Assembly: GCA_021850085.1 (NCBI GenBank)
Contig: JAJZRZ010000018.1
Location: 1-6,644 of the forward strand
Direction of reading: 5' to 3'
From: Actinomycetes bacterium
GTDB taxonomy: Bacteria; Actinomycetota; Coriobacteriia; Anaerosomatales; Anaerosomataceae
Length of the DNA: 6,644 nt
The position numbers and the translations under genes were made by a program. A model generated the notes under the pieces. It was given only the letters and a program-made list of their open reading frames with translations, did not search any database and was not told the DNA's origin. Of this stretch, positions 1 to 6,321 are shown piece after piece. Numbering within the stretch: the stretch's first letter is position 1; each line of letters opens with the position of its first letter.

Positions 1-434
1 GGGGAGTCGCCCGCGAGCACCAGGACGTGCCTGGGCGCGGTTCCCATGATGAGCAGGTCACCGCGGTTCTCCACAATGACCTCCGTCGAGTGCGCCGCCA
101 GACCGCGAGCCACGCGCTCGGCTACGGCGCCGGCGACAGCCGCCATCGGACCCACCCCCGCATGGCGCGCCGCCTCGGCCATCGCGCGCACGATCTCCGG
201 GGCGTCAGGCTCCACCTCCACGGGTACGTGGCTCTCGAAGAACACAGGGTGCGTCGAGATATAACCCTCGAGGTCCGCGCGGAGCGCGGCGGCGAGCGCG
301 GCGGCCTCGGAGCGCAGTTCCCGGCATGCGGAGATGTGCAGGTCCGTCTCTCCGTGCACGATCTCGAAGCCGACGAGGCCTGCAGCATCCATATCCTGGC
401 GGTGGATTCTCGGCTGCCATACCATGTGAGTCAT
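1..434 (-). CDS. UPF0280 / ApbE-like family protein, 5' part (cut by left edge)
   Basis: This reading frame is open from an ATG at 434 to the left edge, giving 144 complete codons, so the C-terminus is missing. The translation matches the UPF0280 family, which is structurally related to ApbE (FMN transferase-like) proteins. Visible hallmarks are an early ETDL-I segment (about residues 29-34), a segment like 'YISTHPVFFESHVPVEV' near residues 60-76, the family signature 'AGVGPMAAVAGAVAE' near residues 93-107, and 'EVIVENRGDLLIMG' near residues 118-131. The usual family form of the last motif is VENGGD, so a Gly appears replaced by Arg here. The biochemical function of UPF0280 proteins is not established. 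No Shine-Dalgarno sequence precedes either the ATG at 434 or the in-frame ATG at 425, so the start is uncertain; conserved sequence begins just after the second ATG. The gene is divergent from the GGDEF gene, 53 nt away. Family assignment is good; function is unknown. Confidence 0.85.
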   Translation of the reverse strand, partial: MTHMVWQPRIHRQDMDAAGLVGFEIVHGETDLHISACRELRSEAAALAAALRADLEGYISTHPVFFESHVPVEVEPDAPEIVRAMAEAARHAGVGPMAAVAGAVAERVARGLAAHSTEVIVENRGDLLIMGTAPRHVLVLAGDS

Positions 435-442
435 GGTAGCAG
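414..442. repeat. Inverted repeat over the UPF0280 start codon
   Basis: A perfect 7-bp inverted repeat, TACCATG at 420-426 and CATGGTA at 432-438, has a 5-nt loop. It extends by four more pairs (CTGC 414-417, GCAG 439-442) if two bases, 418-419, are bulged. It covers the leftward ATG at 432-434 and the second in-frame ATG at 423-425, so an mRNA hairpin would include both possible start codons. A further ACCATG lies at 456-461. It could be an operator or a translation-control hairpin, or chance. The structure is visible; the role is inference. Confidence 0.4.
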
Positions 443-457
443 TCTGGGGTAGGTAAC

Positions 458-486
458 CATGTAGAGGCATTGAGAGAAGGTGACAA
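458..486 (-). promoter_or_regulatory. Weak candidate promoter for the UPF0280 gene
   Basis: On the minus strand TTGTCA (486-481) differs from the consensus -35 box at one base. A 17-nt spacer leads to TACATG (463-458), a poor -10 box with only the leading TA and one further match. Transcription from it would leave a leader of about 20 nt before the ATG at 434. The spacing is right but the -10 is weak, so this is only a candidate. Confidence 0.2.
474..480 (+). promoter_or_regulatory. Ribosome binding site that sets the GGDEF gene start
   Basis: GAGAAGG is a good Shine-Dalgarno sequence and ends 7 nt before the GTG at 488. An in-frame TTG at 470 overlaps this site and has no comparable site of its own, so the GTG at 488 is the preferred start. 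Confidence 0.7.
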
Positions 487-487
487 C

Positions 488-1525
488 GTGCGCGAGATCC
501 TCGAGCTGTGCGTGGAGCTGGACCAACGTGCCGAGCGGCTGTATGCGGGACTCGCGGCGGTGGCGCCCGACGAGTCGCTGCGGCGCATATTCGCCGAGCT
601 GGGCAGGGACGAGGCCGAGCACACCGGATGGTGGTGCGGGCTGCTCGAAGCATGGGAGCTCGGACTGCTCCCCGACGTCGTCAACGACACCGAGAACCTC
701 ATCGCGCGCCTCACCCGGCTGCGCGACGAGCTCGCAGCCATCGACACCAGCCGCCTCGAAGACCTCGACGTGGACGGGATGATCGCACTGGCGGCCCGCA
801 TGGAGTTCTCGATGATCGATCCCGTGTTCGGCGAGCTCATCGACCTCACGGAACCGGCGCGCGCCGAGCACCGGCAAACCGCGTACCGGCTTCATCTGCA
901 AAGACTGATCGATGCGATCGGGCAGTATTACGAGCCCGGATCGCTCGCCGGGCTGCTCGCCACGACGCTCTCGCGCACTTGGCGGGACAACCTGCGCCTT
1001 GCCGTGTTCGCGACCCACGACATGCTCACCGGTCTCTACAATCGGCGGGCGTTGGCATCCCATCTCCCGCAGTGGACCGCGTGGTCCGCCCGGTACGGCC
1101 ATCCACTCGCCCTCCTGCTGGTCGATGTCGACGGTTTCAAGCAAGTCAACGACACGCATGGTCACGCAGAGGGAGACAGGGCGCTCAAGGCCGTCTCCAC
1201 GGCGCTGCGACGAGCCACTCGTGCGTCCGACCTGGTGATCCGCTACGGCGGCGACGAGTTCGCTGTCATAGCGCCGGAGACCGACACCGAAGAGTACGCG
1301 GAGCTTTGCACCCGCATCACCGAGACGGTGCGCGATCTTGAGGTCTTCACCGGCGACGGCACGCGCATCGCCCTGACGGTGAGCGTGGGAGGTGTGGTGG
1401 CCAAGGATCCGCCAGGCTCCCCGCAGCGCAGGATCGAGGCGTTGCTCGCGGCAGCCGACCAGTCCCTGTACGAGGCCAAGACCACCGGAAGGAACTGCGC
1501 GGGCACCCCCGCTGCCGCCTTCTAG
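488..1525 (+). CDS. Ferritin-like sensor domain - GGDEF diguanylate cyclase
   Basis: This soluble 345-residue protein has no visible signal peptide or membrane segment. Residues 1-150 are predicted helical and resemble a rubrerythrin/ferritin-like bundle. There is one clean ExxH pair (E42-H45, in DEAEH), a D12-x6-Y19 pattern where the family usually has E-x6-Y, a third helix with E106, and a fourth with RAEH (R125-H128) where ExxH is expected. Residues 175-340 form a GGDEF domain, which makes cyclic di-GMP from two GTP. It has the DMLTGLYNRR start (178-187), metal-binding DVDGF (213-217), NDTHGHAEGD (221-230) and intact GGDEF (254-258). The RxxD product-inhibition site (R245, D248) lies five residues before GGDEF. 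Catalytic activity and feedback inhibition are therefore expected. The likely role is to couple a metal, oxygen or redox signal to c-di-GMP; the sensing part is inference. The gene converges with lipA, 13 nt apart. A start at TTG 470 would add six residues. Confidence 0.88.
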   Translation: MREILELCVELDQRAERLYAGLAAVAPDESLRRIFAELGRDEAEHTGWWCGLLEAWELGLLPDVVNDTENLIARLTRLRDELAAIDTSRLEDLDVDGMIALAARMEFSMIDPVFGELIDLTEPARAEHRQTAYRLHLQRLIDAIGQYYEPGSLAGLLATTLSRTWRDNLRLAVFATHDMLTGLYNRRALASHLPQWTAWSARYGHPLALLLVDVDGFKQVNDTHGHAEGDRALKAVSTALRRATRASDLVIRYGGDEFAVIAPETDTEEYAELCTRITETVRDLEVFTGDGTRIALTVSVGGVVAKDPPGSPQRRIEALLAAADQSLYEAKTTGRNCAGTPAAAF

Positions 1526-1538
1526 CCGCGCCGCGCCC

Positions 1539-2411
1539 TCATCGCCCGGCCAGTTCGGCCGCGTGGTGGCTCGAGCGGACGAATGGCGCGCTCGCCACGC
1601 CCGAAAAGCCCATCCTCCTGCCGTCACGCGCGAAACGGGCGAACTCGGCCGGCTCCACGAACGCCGCCACCGGAAGGTGCCGCGCGCTCGGGCGAAGATA
1701 CTGCCCGAGCGTGAGGAGCTCGCAGCCGGCGGCGCGCAGGTCGCGCATCACCTCGAGCACCTCCTCCCTCGTCTCGCCGAGGCCGAGCATCAGGCCGGAC
1801 TTGGTGGGAATCCGCGGTGCCCGCACACGGGCCCGCTCGAGGACTCGCAGGCTACGCGCGTAGTCGGCCTGCGGGCGCACCGTGGAGTACAGCCGCGACA
1901 CGGTTTCGACGTTGTGGTTGAACACGTCGGGCGCGGCCTCCAAGACGGTGTCCACCGCATCGGACGAGCCGCCGAAATCGCTCACGAGCACCTCGATCGC
2001 CGCGCCCGGCGCCGCGGCCCTGATCGCGCGGATCGTGGCGGCGACGTGGCCGGCGGCACCATCGCCGCAGTCGTCACGGGTCACCATCGTCACCACCGCA
2101 TGCCGAAGGCCCAAGCGCGCCACCGCCTCGGCGACGCGTCCCGGCTCCCCCGGGTCGAGCGGAGCGGGAGAGCGCGTTTCCACGGCGCAGAACGCGCACC
2201 CTCTGGTGCACACGTCGCCGGCGACAAGGAAGGTCGCGGTGCCGCTCGCGTAGCACTCGCCCCTGTTCGGGCACTTGGCCTCGCGGCACACCGTCGACAG
2301 CCGCAGCTCGCCCAGCAGGCCTTCGACCGCCTGGTACTCGCCTGAGCGCGCGAGCGGCCGCCTGAGCCACGCGGGGAGGCGCTCGGCAGAGATGCCATGC
2401 TCGTACGCCAC
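1539..2411 (-). CDS. lipA: Lipoyl synthase (radical SAM)
   Basis: LipA inserts two sulfur atoms into protein-bound octanoyl groups, making the lipoyl cofactor on the glycine cleavage H protein and 2-oxoacid dehydrogenase E2 subunits in the cytoplasm. Both iron-sulfur motifs are intact. The auxiliary-cluster set is C-x4-C-x5-C (C42, C47, C53) and the radical-SAM set is C-x3-C-x2-C (C68, C72, C75, in VCTRGCAFC). Other family landmarks are VTRDD (110-114), FNHNVETV (164-171), YSTVRP (175-180), YLRPS (238-242) and the C-terminal RSS (279-281), whose serine ligates the auxiliary cluster. Here RSS is followed by HH, where Tyr-His is common. At 290 residues the length is normal. The start chosen is a GTG one base after the lpdA stop; no clear Shine-Dalgarno sequence precedes it, so translational coupling with lpdA is likely. 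The frame stays open upstream inside lpdA, but that part has no LipA-like sequence. No lipB or lplA is in the window. Confidence 0.95.
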   Translation of the reverse strand: MAYEHGISAERLPAWLRRPLARSGEYQAVEGLLGELRLSTVCREAKCPNRGECYASGTATFLVAGDVCTRGCAFCAVETRSPAPLDPGEPGRVAEAVARLGLRHAVVTMVTRDDCGDGAAGHVAATIRAIRAAAPGAAIEVLVSDFGGSSDAVDTVLEAAPDVFNHNVETVSRLYSTVRPQADYARSLRVLERARVRAPRIPTKSGLMLGLGETREEVLEVMRDLRAAGCELLTLGQYLRPSARHLPVAAFVEPAEFARFARDGRRMGFSGVASAPFVRSSHHAAELAGR

Positions 2412-2412
2412 G

Positions 2413-3798
2413 TCAGACGCCGCACTTCTGCGCCGCGTCCGCGCACGCCATGCGGATGACCTCGGAGACCGTGGGGTGCGCGTGCACCGTCTCGGCCAGC
2501 TGCCGGACCCCGATGCCATGCCGCATGGCGACCGCCACCTCGTGGATGATCTCCACCGCGTGCGGTCCGGCGATCTGGCTCCCGACGATCCGCCCGGTGC
2601 CCTTCTCGGCCACCATCTGGACGAACCCGCCGGAGTCTCCCTCGCCGAGTGCCTTGCCGTTCGCGGCGAACTTGGCGACCGCCTGCACGGCGTCGATACC
2701 GGCCTCCTTCGCCGAATCGCGGCTGGAGCCCACGACCGCGACCTCCGGAAACGTGTACACACAAGCAGGGACGCAGTCGTAGCGCACGGTCTCGAGGTGC
2801 TTCCCTCCCGCAAGCACTGCGACCGCGTTGCGGGCGGCCACGACACCCTCTTCCTCGGCCACATGCGCGAGCATCATCCCGCCGATGAGGTCACCGATCG
2901 CGTACACGCCTGCGAGGTTGGTGCGGAAGTGCTCGTCCACCTTCACGGCTGCGCGGTCCATCTCCACGCCCGCCTCGGCGTAGCCACAGTCCGCGGAGTT
3001 CGGGATGCGACCGACCGCGCTCATCACGACATCGCTCTCGAGCACCGTGCCGCCCCGCAACGTGGCACGCATGCGCCCGTCCACACGCTCCACCCGCTCG
3101 ACCGCGTCCGCCAGATGGAACTGGATGCCGAGCTCCTCGAGCGCCTCCTGCGTCTGTCTCACGACGCGCCTGTCGTTACCCGGGAGGACCTGCTCCATGA
3201 GCTCGACGACGGTCACGACGCTGCCAAACGCGGCGTACGCGCACGCGAACTCGAGCCCGATCACCCCGCCGCCGATGATGACGATCGTCTTCGGGATCTC
3301 GGTGAGTGCGACGGCGTGATCGCTCGTCCACACACCCTCCAGGTCATGGTCGATGTTCGGCAGCCTGAAGACCGCCGATCCTGTGGCCAGGATGAGCGCA
3401 TCACCCTCAATGGTGCGCGTACCTCCTTCGGCAAGGCTCACCTCGATGGTCCTGGGCCCGGCCATGCGGCCTGCGCCGTGGACGACCTCGACGCTCAGGC
3501 GCCGCGCGGTGGACTCCACCTGGTCCACGAGCTCGTCGACCACGCTCTCCTTGCGCGCACGCAGCGCTGGGACGTCCACGCTCGCGACCGCGGCGGTGAG
3601 TCCGAAGTCCGCGGCCTCACGCGTGTCGCGCACGATGCGCGCCGAGCGCAGGATGGTCTTGGTCGGGATGCAGCCCCACAACAGGCAGGTCCCGCCGAGC
3701 CGCTCACGCTCGATGAGGGTCACCTTCGCGCCGAGACGCGCCGCCTGAAACGCAGCCGAGTAGCCACCGGGGCCACCGCCGAGAACAACGATATGCAT
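2413..3798 (-). CDS. lpdA: Dihydrolipoamide dehydrogenase (E3 / glycine cleavage L protein)
   Basis: This FAD enzyme reoxidises dihydrolipoyl groups with NAD+. It serves as the L protein of glycine cleavage and the E3 of 2-oxoacid dehydrogenases. The 461 residues match the family length. The N-terminal FAD fingerprint is GGGPGG (7-12), and the redox disulfide is C38/C43 in GGTCLLWGCIPTK. The ATG motif is at 138-140, the NAD-binding GGGVIG at 176-181, and the second FAD motif, VYAIGD, at 298-303. The C-terminal dimerisation domain has the catalytic pair H441/E446 in HAHPTVSE. The redox motif is a variant of the commoner CLNxGCIPSK, with Leu for Asn and Thr for Ser. The start is an ATG with GGAGG nine bases upstream. 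lipA follows after one base, which supports a lipoyl-linked role. No E2, E1 or H-protein gene is present, so which complex it serves cannot be decided here. Other flavoprotein disulfide reductases are less likely given the HAHPT-SE motif. Confidence 0.93.
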   Translation of the reverse strand: MHIVVLGGGPGGYSAAFQAARLGAKVTLIERERLGGTCLLWGCIPTKTILRSARIVRDTREAADFGLTAAVASVDVPALRARKESVVDELVDQVESTARRLSVEVVHGAGRMAGPRTIEVSLAEGGTRTIEGDALILATGSAVFRLPNIDHDLEGVWTSDHAVALTEIPKTIVIIGGGVIGLEFACAYAAFGSVVTVVELMEQVLPGNDRRVVRQTQEALEELGIQFHLADAVERVERVDGRMRATLRGGTVLESDVVMSAVGRIPNSADCGYAEAGVEMDRAAVKVDEHFRTNLAGVYAIGDLIGGMMLAHVAEEEGVVAARNAVAVLAGGKHLETVRYDCVPACVYTFPEVAVVGSSRDSAKEAGIDAVQAVAKFAANGKALGEGDSGGFVQMVAEKGTGRIVGSQIAGPHAVEIIHEVAVAMRHGIGVRQLAETVHAHPTVSEVIRMACADAAQKCGV

Positions 3799-3873
3799 AG
3801 CCGCGAGCCTCCGATCGACGACGGTCGAGCCGCCTTGGACTTCCGCGCCGGACTCCGGGCGGCGGGGAAAGCA
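3799..3873 (-). other. Longest gap inside the leftward cluster
   Basis: These 75 nt separate the fusion gene stop from lpdA. Besides the lpdA Shine-Dalgarno sequence they contain a short GC-rich imperfect hairpin, CGCCGG (3846-3851) and CCGGGCG (3855-3861), with a 3-nt loop and one bulged base. No T-run follows it in the direction of transcription, so it is not a standard intrinsic terminator. I see no convincing -35/-10 pair. lpdA-lipA may be cotranscribed with the upstream genes or have its own unrecognised promoter. Confidence 0.4.
3808..3812 (-). promoter_or_regulatory. Ribosome binding site of lpdA
   Basis: GGAGG on the minus strand lies 9 nt before the lpdA ATG (3798). It is the clearest Shine-Dalgarno sequence in the leftward cluster, whose other internal starts are weakly marked and probably coupled. 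It supports independent initiation at lpdA after the 75-nt gap. Confidence 0.65.
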
Positions 3874-5448
3874 TCATAGCACCGCACGCGGCCAGGAGCC
3901 GTCACCCTCCCGCGAGGCAGAGCTCGGGGATGCTGTCCTGAACACCGCGCCCTCGCACGTGAGGAACTTGTCCAGCGCGAGACCCGCGTAGCGCATGACC
4001 GGCTCTGTGGCCTGCTGCCCGACCACGACCGCGAACAGCACGGCCCACTCTCCGAGGTGCCGGGTGAAGAAGTGACCGCCGCGGTCGAACGCGCGCGCGT
4101 CTCCCGCCGCCGCTCCCCGCAGGCAGTGCGCCATGAAGGAGAGCTCGGTGGAGATGTGATCGGGCAGCCGCACCCCCTCGGCCAGCGCGGGCACGAGAAA
4201 CGATGCCTCGCCGTACACGTCCACCAGCGCCGAAAGGTGCTCCTCAACGTCTCCCGGCACGTAGGTGGTCTCCTGCGCGGAGAGCACGTGTACGAAGGGG
4301 TCGAAGCCGCCCGGGCGTCCGCACAGGCGTTCACGCTCGCTCGCGAACGCGGCGCGACCGCCGGAGGTCCTGAGCGCGAAATCGGCGCCTTCGAACGCTG
4401 CGAGGATCGCCGCTTCGTCCACATGCCGGTTCACGCGGCACGTCCGCATGGCGATGCGCAGCCTCCGCACGGCGGCCGCCACCTCCGCGATGTCCCCGCG
4501 GTACAGCCTCGCCAGCGATTCGTACGCCGCGATGCGGTCGTCGAACAGGCAGCTGCACGCATCGGGCGTGTGTCCGCAAGGCAGCACGTCGCTCGCGCGC
4601 GCGCACGGCTCCTCGGCCGCATGCTCCGCAGGGCCGATGACGAGATCGTGCTCTTCCAGACCGGTCCGCAAGCCCATCGCGAGGGTGTGCGGGAGCCCCT
4701 CGGAGGCCATGTGCCGCACGACAGCGTCCACATCGTACGGCACACGGTGCGCCACCACGCTGAGCCAGATGTCGCCGGCACCCACCCGGCGGCAGGCCGT
4801 ATCGGCGGGCGCGGCGCTCACAACATCCCCCTGGGAGCCGAGCGCCAGCTCCACCCACGCCGCGCGGGGGTCGCCATCGCGCGGCCTGCCCACCGAGCCG
4901 GCGTTCACCCAGTGGACGACGCCTTCTGGTGTGGGGTAGGACCGGTGGAAGGGTATGTGCGTATGACCGGCGAGCACCGCGTCTGCGTGCGCGTCCCGCA
5001 CCAGCTCCACGACACGCGCGGGGCGGTCGCCGGGGTTGGCGGTCCCGTTCACGAGCCGGGGCGTACCGTGGCACAGCAACAGCCGAACCCCCTCGATCTC
5101 CACGCGAAGCACGCTCGGCAGGCTGTGGAGGAAAGCGACCGCCTCCCGGGTTGTCGCCGAGATCGTGAAACCGTGCGACTCAGCCCCGTCGAGCTCTTCT
5201 TGCGGAGTGGGGAACTCGCTTCCCGGGGTGCACAGGTGACACCCTATGGCGCGGTCGTGGTCGCCCTGTACCGTCGCATCCCCGAAGGATCGCACGAGAC
5301 GCACCGCCTCATCGGGGTCCGGACCGAGACCGACCAAGTCGCCGAGACAGTACCGCTCCGAGATGCCGGCCCGCTCGATGCTGGCGGACACCACGCGCAT
5401 GGCCTCCGTGTTCCCGTGGACATCGCTGTACAGGGCGATGCGGCGCAT
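3874..5448 (-). CDS. Metallophosphoesterase fused to TorD-like redox-enzyme chaperone
   Basis: This 524-residue, soluble-looking protein has two unrelated halves in one uninterrupted frame. Residues 1 to about 260 are a calcineurin-like metallophosphoesterase of the YfcE/YmdB-like compact type. Metal-site motifs are SDVHGN (D9, H11), GDLVGLGP (D37), GDHD (62-65), CHG (H127), GHTH (H162, H164) and NAGSVGRPRDGDP (182-194). The usual GNHD asparagine is Asp63 here. A linker (about 265-305) carries C282, C291, C298 and C300. Residues about 305-500 resemble the TorD/DmsD/NarJ chaperones that help mature molybdenum enzymes: YESLARLY (309-316), LPDH (428-431) with E435, FFTRHLGEW (460-468) and YAGLALDKFL (487-496). 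The first half should hydrolyse a phosphoester; the second should bind an apo-oxidoreductase or its leader peptide. Why they are joined is unknown. The ATG lies 6 nt after the metF stop, with no strong Shine-Dalgarno sequence, suggesting translational coupling. Domain calls are solid; substrate and client are not known. Confidence 0.9.
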   Translation of the reverse strand: MRRIALYSDVHGNTEAMRVVSASIERAGISERYCLGDLVGLGPDPDEAVRLVRSFGDATVQGDHDRAIGCHLCTPGSEFPTPQEELDGAESHGFTISATTREAVAFLHSLPSVLRVEIEGVRLLLCHGTPRLVNGTANPGDRPARVVELVRDAHADAVLAGHTHIPFHRSYPTPEGVVHWVNAGSVGRPRDGDPRAAWVELALGSQGDVVSAAPADTACRRVGAGDIWLSVVAHRVPYDVDAVVRHMASEGLPHTLAMGLRTGLEEHDLVIGPAEHAAEEPCARASDVLPCGHTPDACSCLFDDRIAAYESLARLYRGDIAEVAAAVRRLRIAMRTCRVNRHVDEAAILAAFEGADFALRTSGGRAAFASERERLCGRPGGFDPFVHVLSAQETTYVPGDVEEHLSALVDVYGEASFLVPALAEGVRLPDHISTELSFMAHCLRGAAAGDARAFDRGGHFFTRHLGEWAVLFAVVVGQQATEPVMRYAGLALDKFLTCEGAVFRTASPSSASREGDGSWPRAVL

Positions 5449-5454
5449 GGCGGC

Positions 5455-6321
5455 CTACTTCGACTCGTCCAGTATCCGGCCGACCGCCGCGTCCAGACCG
5501 AGCGGCATGATGTGAACCCCGTCGGCGATGGCGCGCATCTCGCGCACCTGTTCGATCGCGAGCCTGATCGCCTCCTCGGCGGGATCCTCGGCGGCACGTA
5601 TCCTGGCCGAGATCGCGTCTGGGACCATCAGCCCCGCGAGGTTCCTGTTGATGAAGTCGATCACCTTGGGGCTCCGCAGCACGAGCACGCCGGCGATGAC
5701 CTTCACGCCGAAGGGCCTGAGGGCGTCCATCGTGCGCTCGAGCTTCGCGATGTCGAAGATCGCCTGCGTCTGGAAGAACCGAACGCCCGCCTCGACCTTC
5801 TGCTCCGTGCGCGCCAGCTGGACGTCCCATGGTTCGGCCTCGGGGAACATCGCGGCGCCGATATAGAAACCGGTCCCGCCCTTGAGCTCGCGGCCGATCA
5901 TGTCGCGGCCGCCGTTCATTCCATGTATGACCTCCACGAGCTGCGTGGAGTCCAGATCGAACACTCCTTTGGCGTCCGGATGGTCTCCCGCGCGCGGATC
6001 ATCGCCTGTCACCGCGAGCACGTTCGTCAGGCCGAAGGACCACGCCGCCAGGAGGTCGGACTGAAGCGCAAGCCTGTTGCGGTCGCGGCAGGTCTGCTGG
6101 AAGATCGGCTCCACACCCCTGTCGAGGATCGCCTTGGAGGCCGCCAGGCTCGACAGATGCAGGCTCGCGCCCTGGTTGTCGGTGACGTTGAGCGCATGGC
6201 AGTGCGCGGCCAGCAGGTCCACCGCGGCGTGCATCGCGGTCAGATCGGTCCCGCGCGGGGGCGCCACCTCGCCAGTCACGACGAACTCCCCCGCGTCCAG
6301 CAGTTCGCGAAGCCTGCTCAT
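5455..6321 (-). CDS. metF: 5,10-methylenetetrahydrofolate reductase, MetVF type
   Basis: MetF is a flavin TIM-barrel enzyme that reduces 5,10-methylene-THF to 5-methyl-THF, feeding methionine synthesis or, in acetogens, the methyl branch of the Wood-Ljungdahl pathway. The 288 residues fit the catalytic domain alone. Visible motifs are GEVAPPRG (17-24) with the expected catalytic Glu18, NVTDNQ (45-50), QQTCRDRNR (75-83), LAVTGDDP (102-109) and RFFQTQ (181-186). The start chosen is the ATG at 6321, which overlaps the metV stop by four bases (ATGA). The frame is open further upstream, but that extension is low-complexity Arg/Gly/His sequence lying over metV and is not MetF-like. The coupling to metV indicates the two-subunit MetVF form, where the electron donor may be an associated iron-sulfur or Hdr-type partner rather than NAD(P)H directly. 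Partner genes are not in the window, so the donor is undetermined. Confidence 0.93.
   Translation of the reverse strand: MSRLRELLDAGEFVVTGEVAPPRGTDLTAMHAAVDLLAAHCHALNVTDNQGASLHLSSLAASKAILDRGVEPIFQQTCRDRNRLALQSDLLAAWSFGLTNVLAVTGDDPRAGDHPDAKGVFDLDSTQLVEVIHGMNGGRDMIGRELKGGTGFYIGAAMFPEAEPWDVQLARTEQKVEAGVRFFQTQAIFDIAKLERTMDALRPFGVKVIAGVLVLRSPKVIDFINRNLAGLMVPDAISARIRAAEDPAEEAIRLAIEQVREMRAIADGVHIMPLGLDAAVGRILDESK

Noticed and set aside
400..487. Promoter for the rightward GGDEF gene
   Set aside because: TACCAT at 420-425 resembles a -10 box, but no -35-like sequence sits at proper spacing and the site lies in the palindrome and opposing gene start.
1541..1565. CGGCC-AGTTC-GGCCG inverted repeat as a terminator between the convergent genes
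   Set aside because: It lies inside the lipA coding end, has 5-bp arms and no T-run on either strand. The 13-nt intergenic space has no terminator.
431..1627. A 398-codon minus-strand open frame opposite the GGDEF gene
   Set aside because: It overlaps the GGDEF gene along its length and also the lipA 3' end, and shows no family motif. The plus-strand frame carries intact catalytic motifs and a ribosome binding site.
2412..2864. N-terminal extension of the lipA frame into lpdA
   Set aside because: The frame stays open but the extra residues are low-complexity Arg/Ser/Pro sequence overlapping lpdA. LipA-like sequence begins only after the GTG at 2411.
3846..3861. GC-rich hairpin after the fusion gene as an intrinsic terminator
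   Set aside because: The stem is short, has a bulge and lacks a following T-run, so termination is not supported.
2275..3879. A 534-codon open frame on the plus strand, longer than the lpdA gene it opposes
   Set aside because: It is antisense to lpdA and the lipA start, both of which have full family motifs. Its translation is rich in Arg, His and Asp with no recognisable domain, as expected of a shadow frame in GC-rich DNA.
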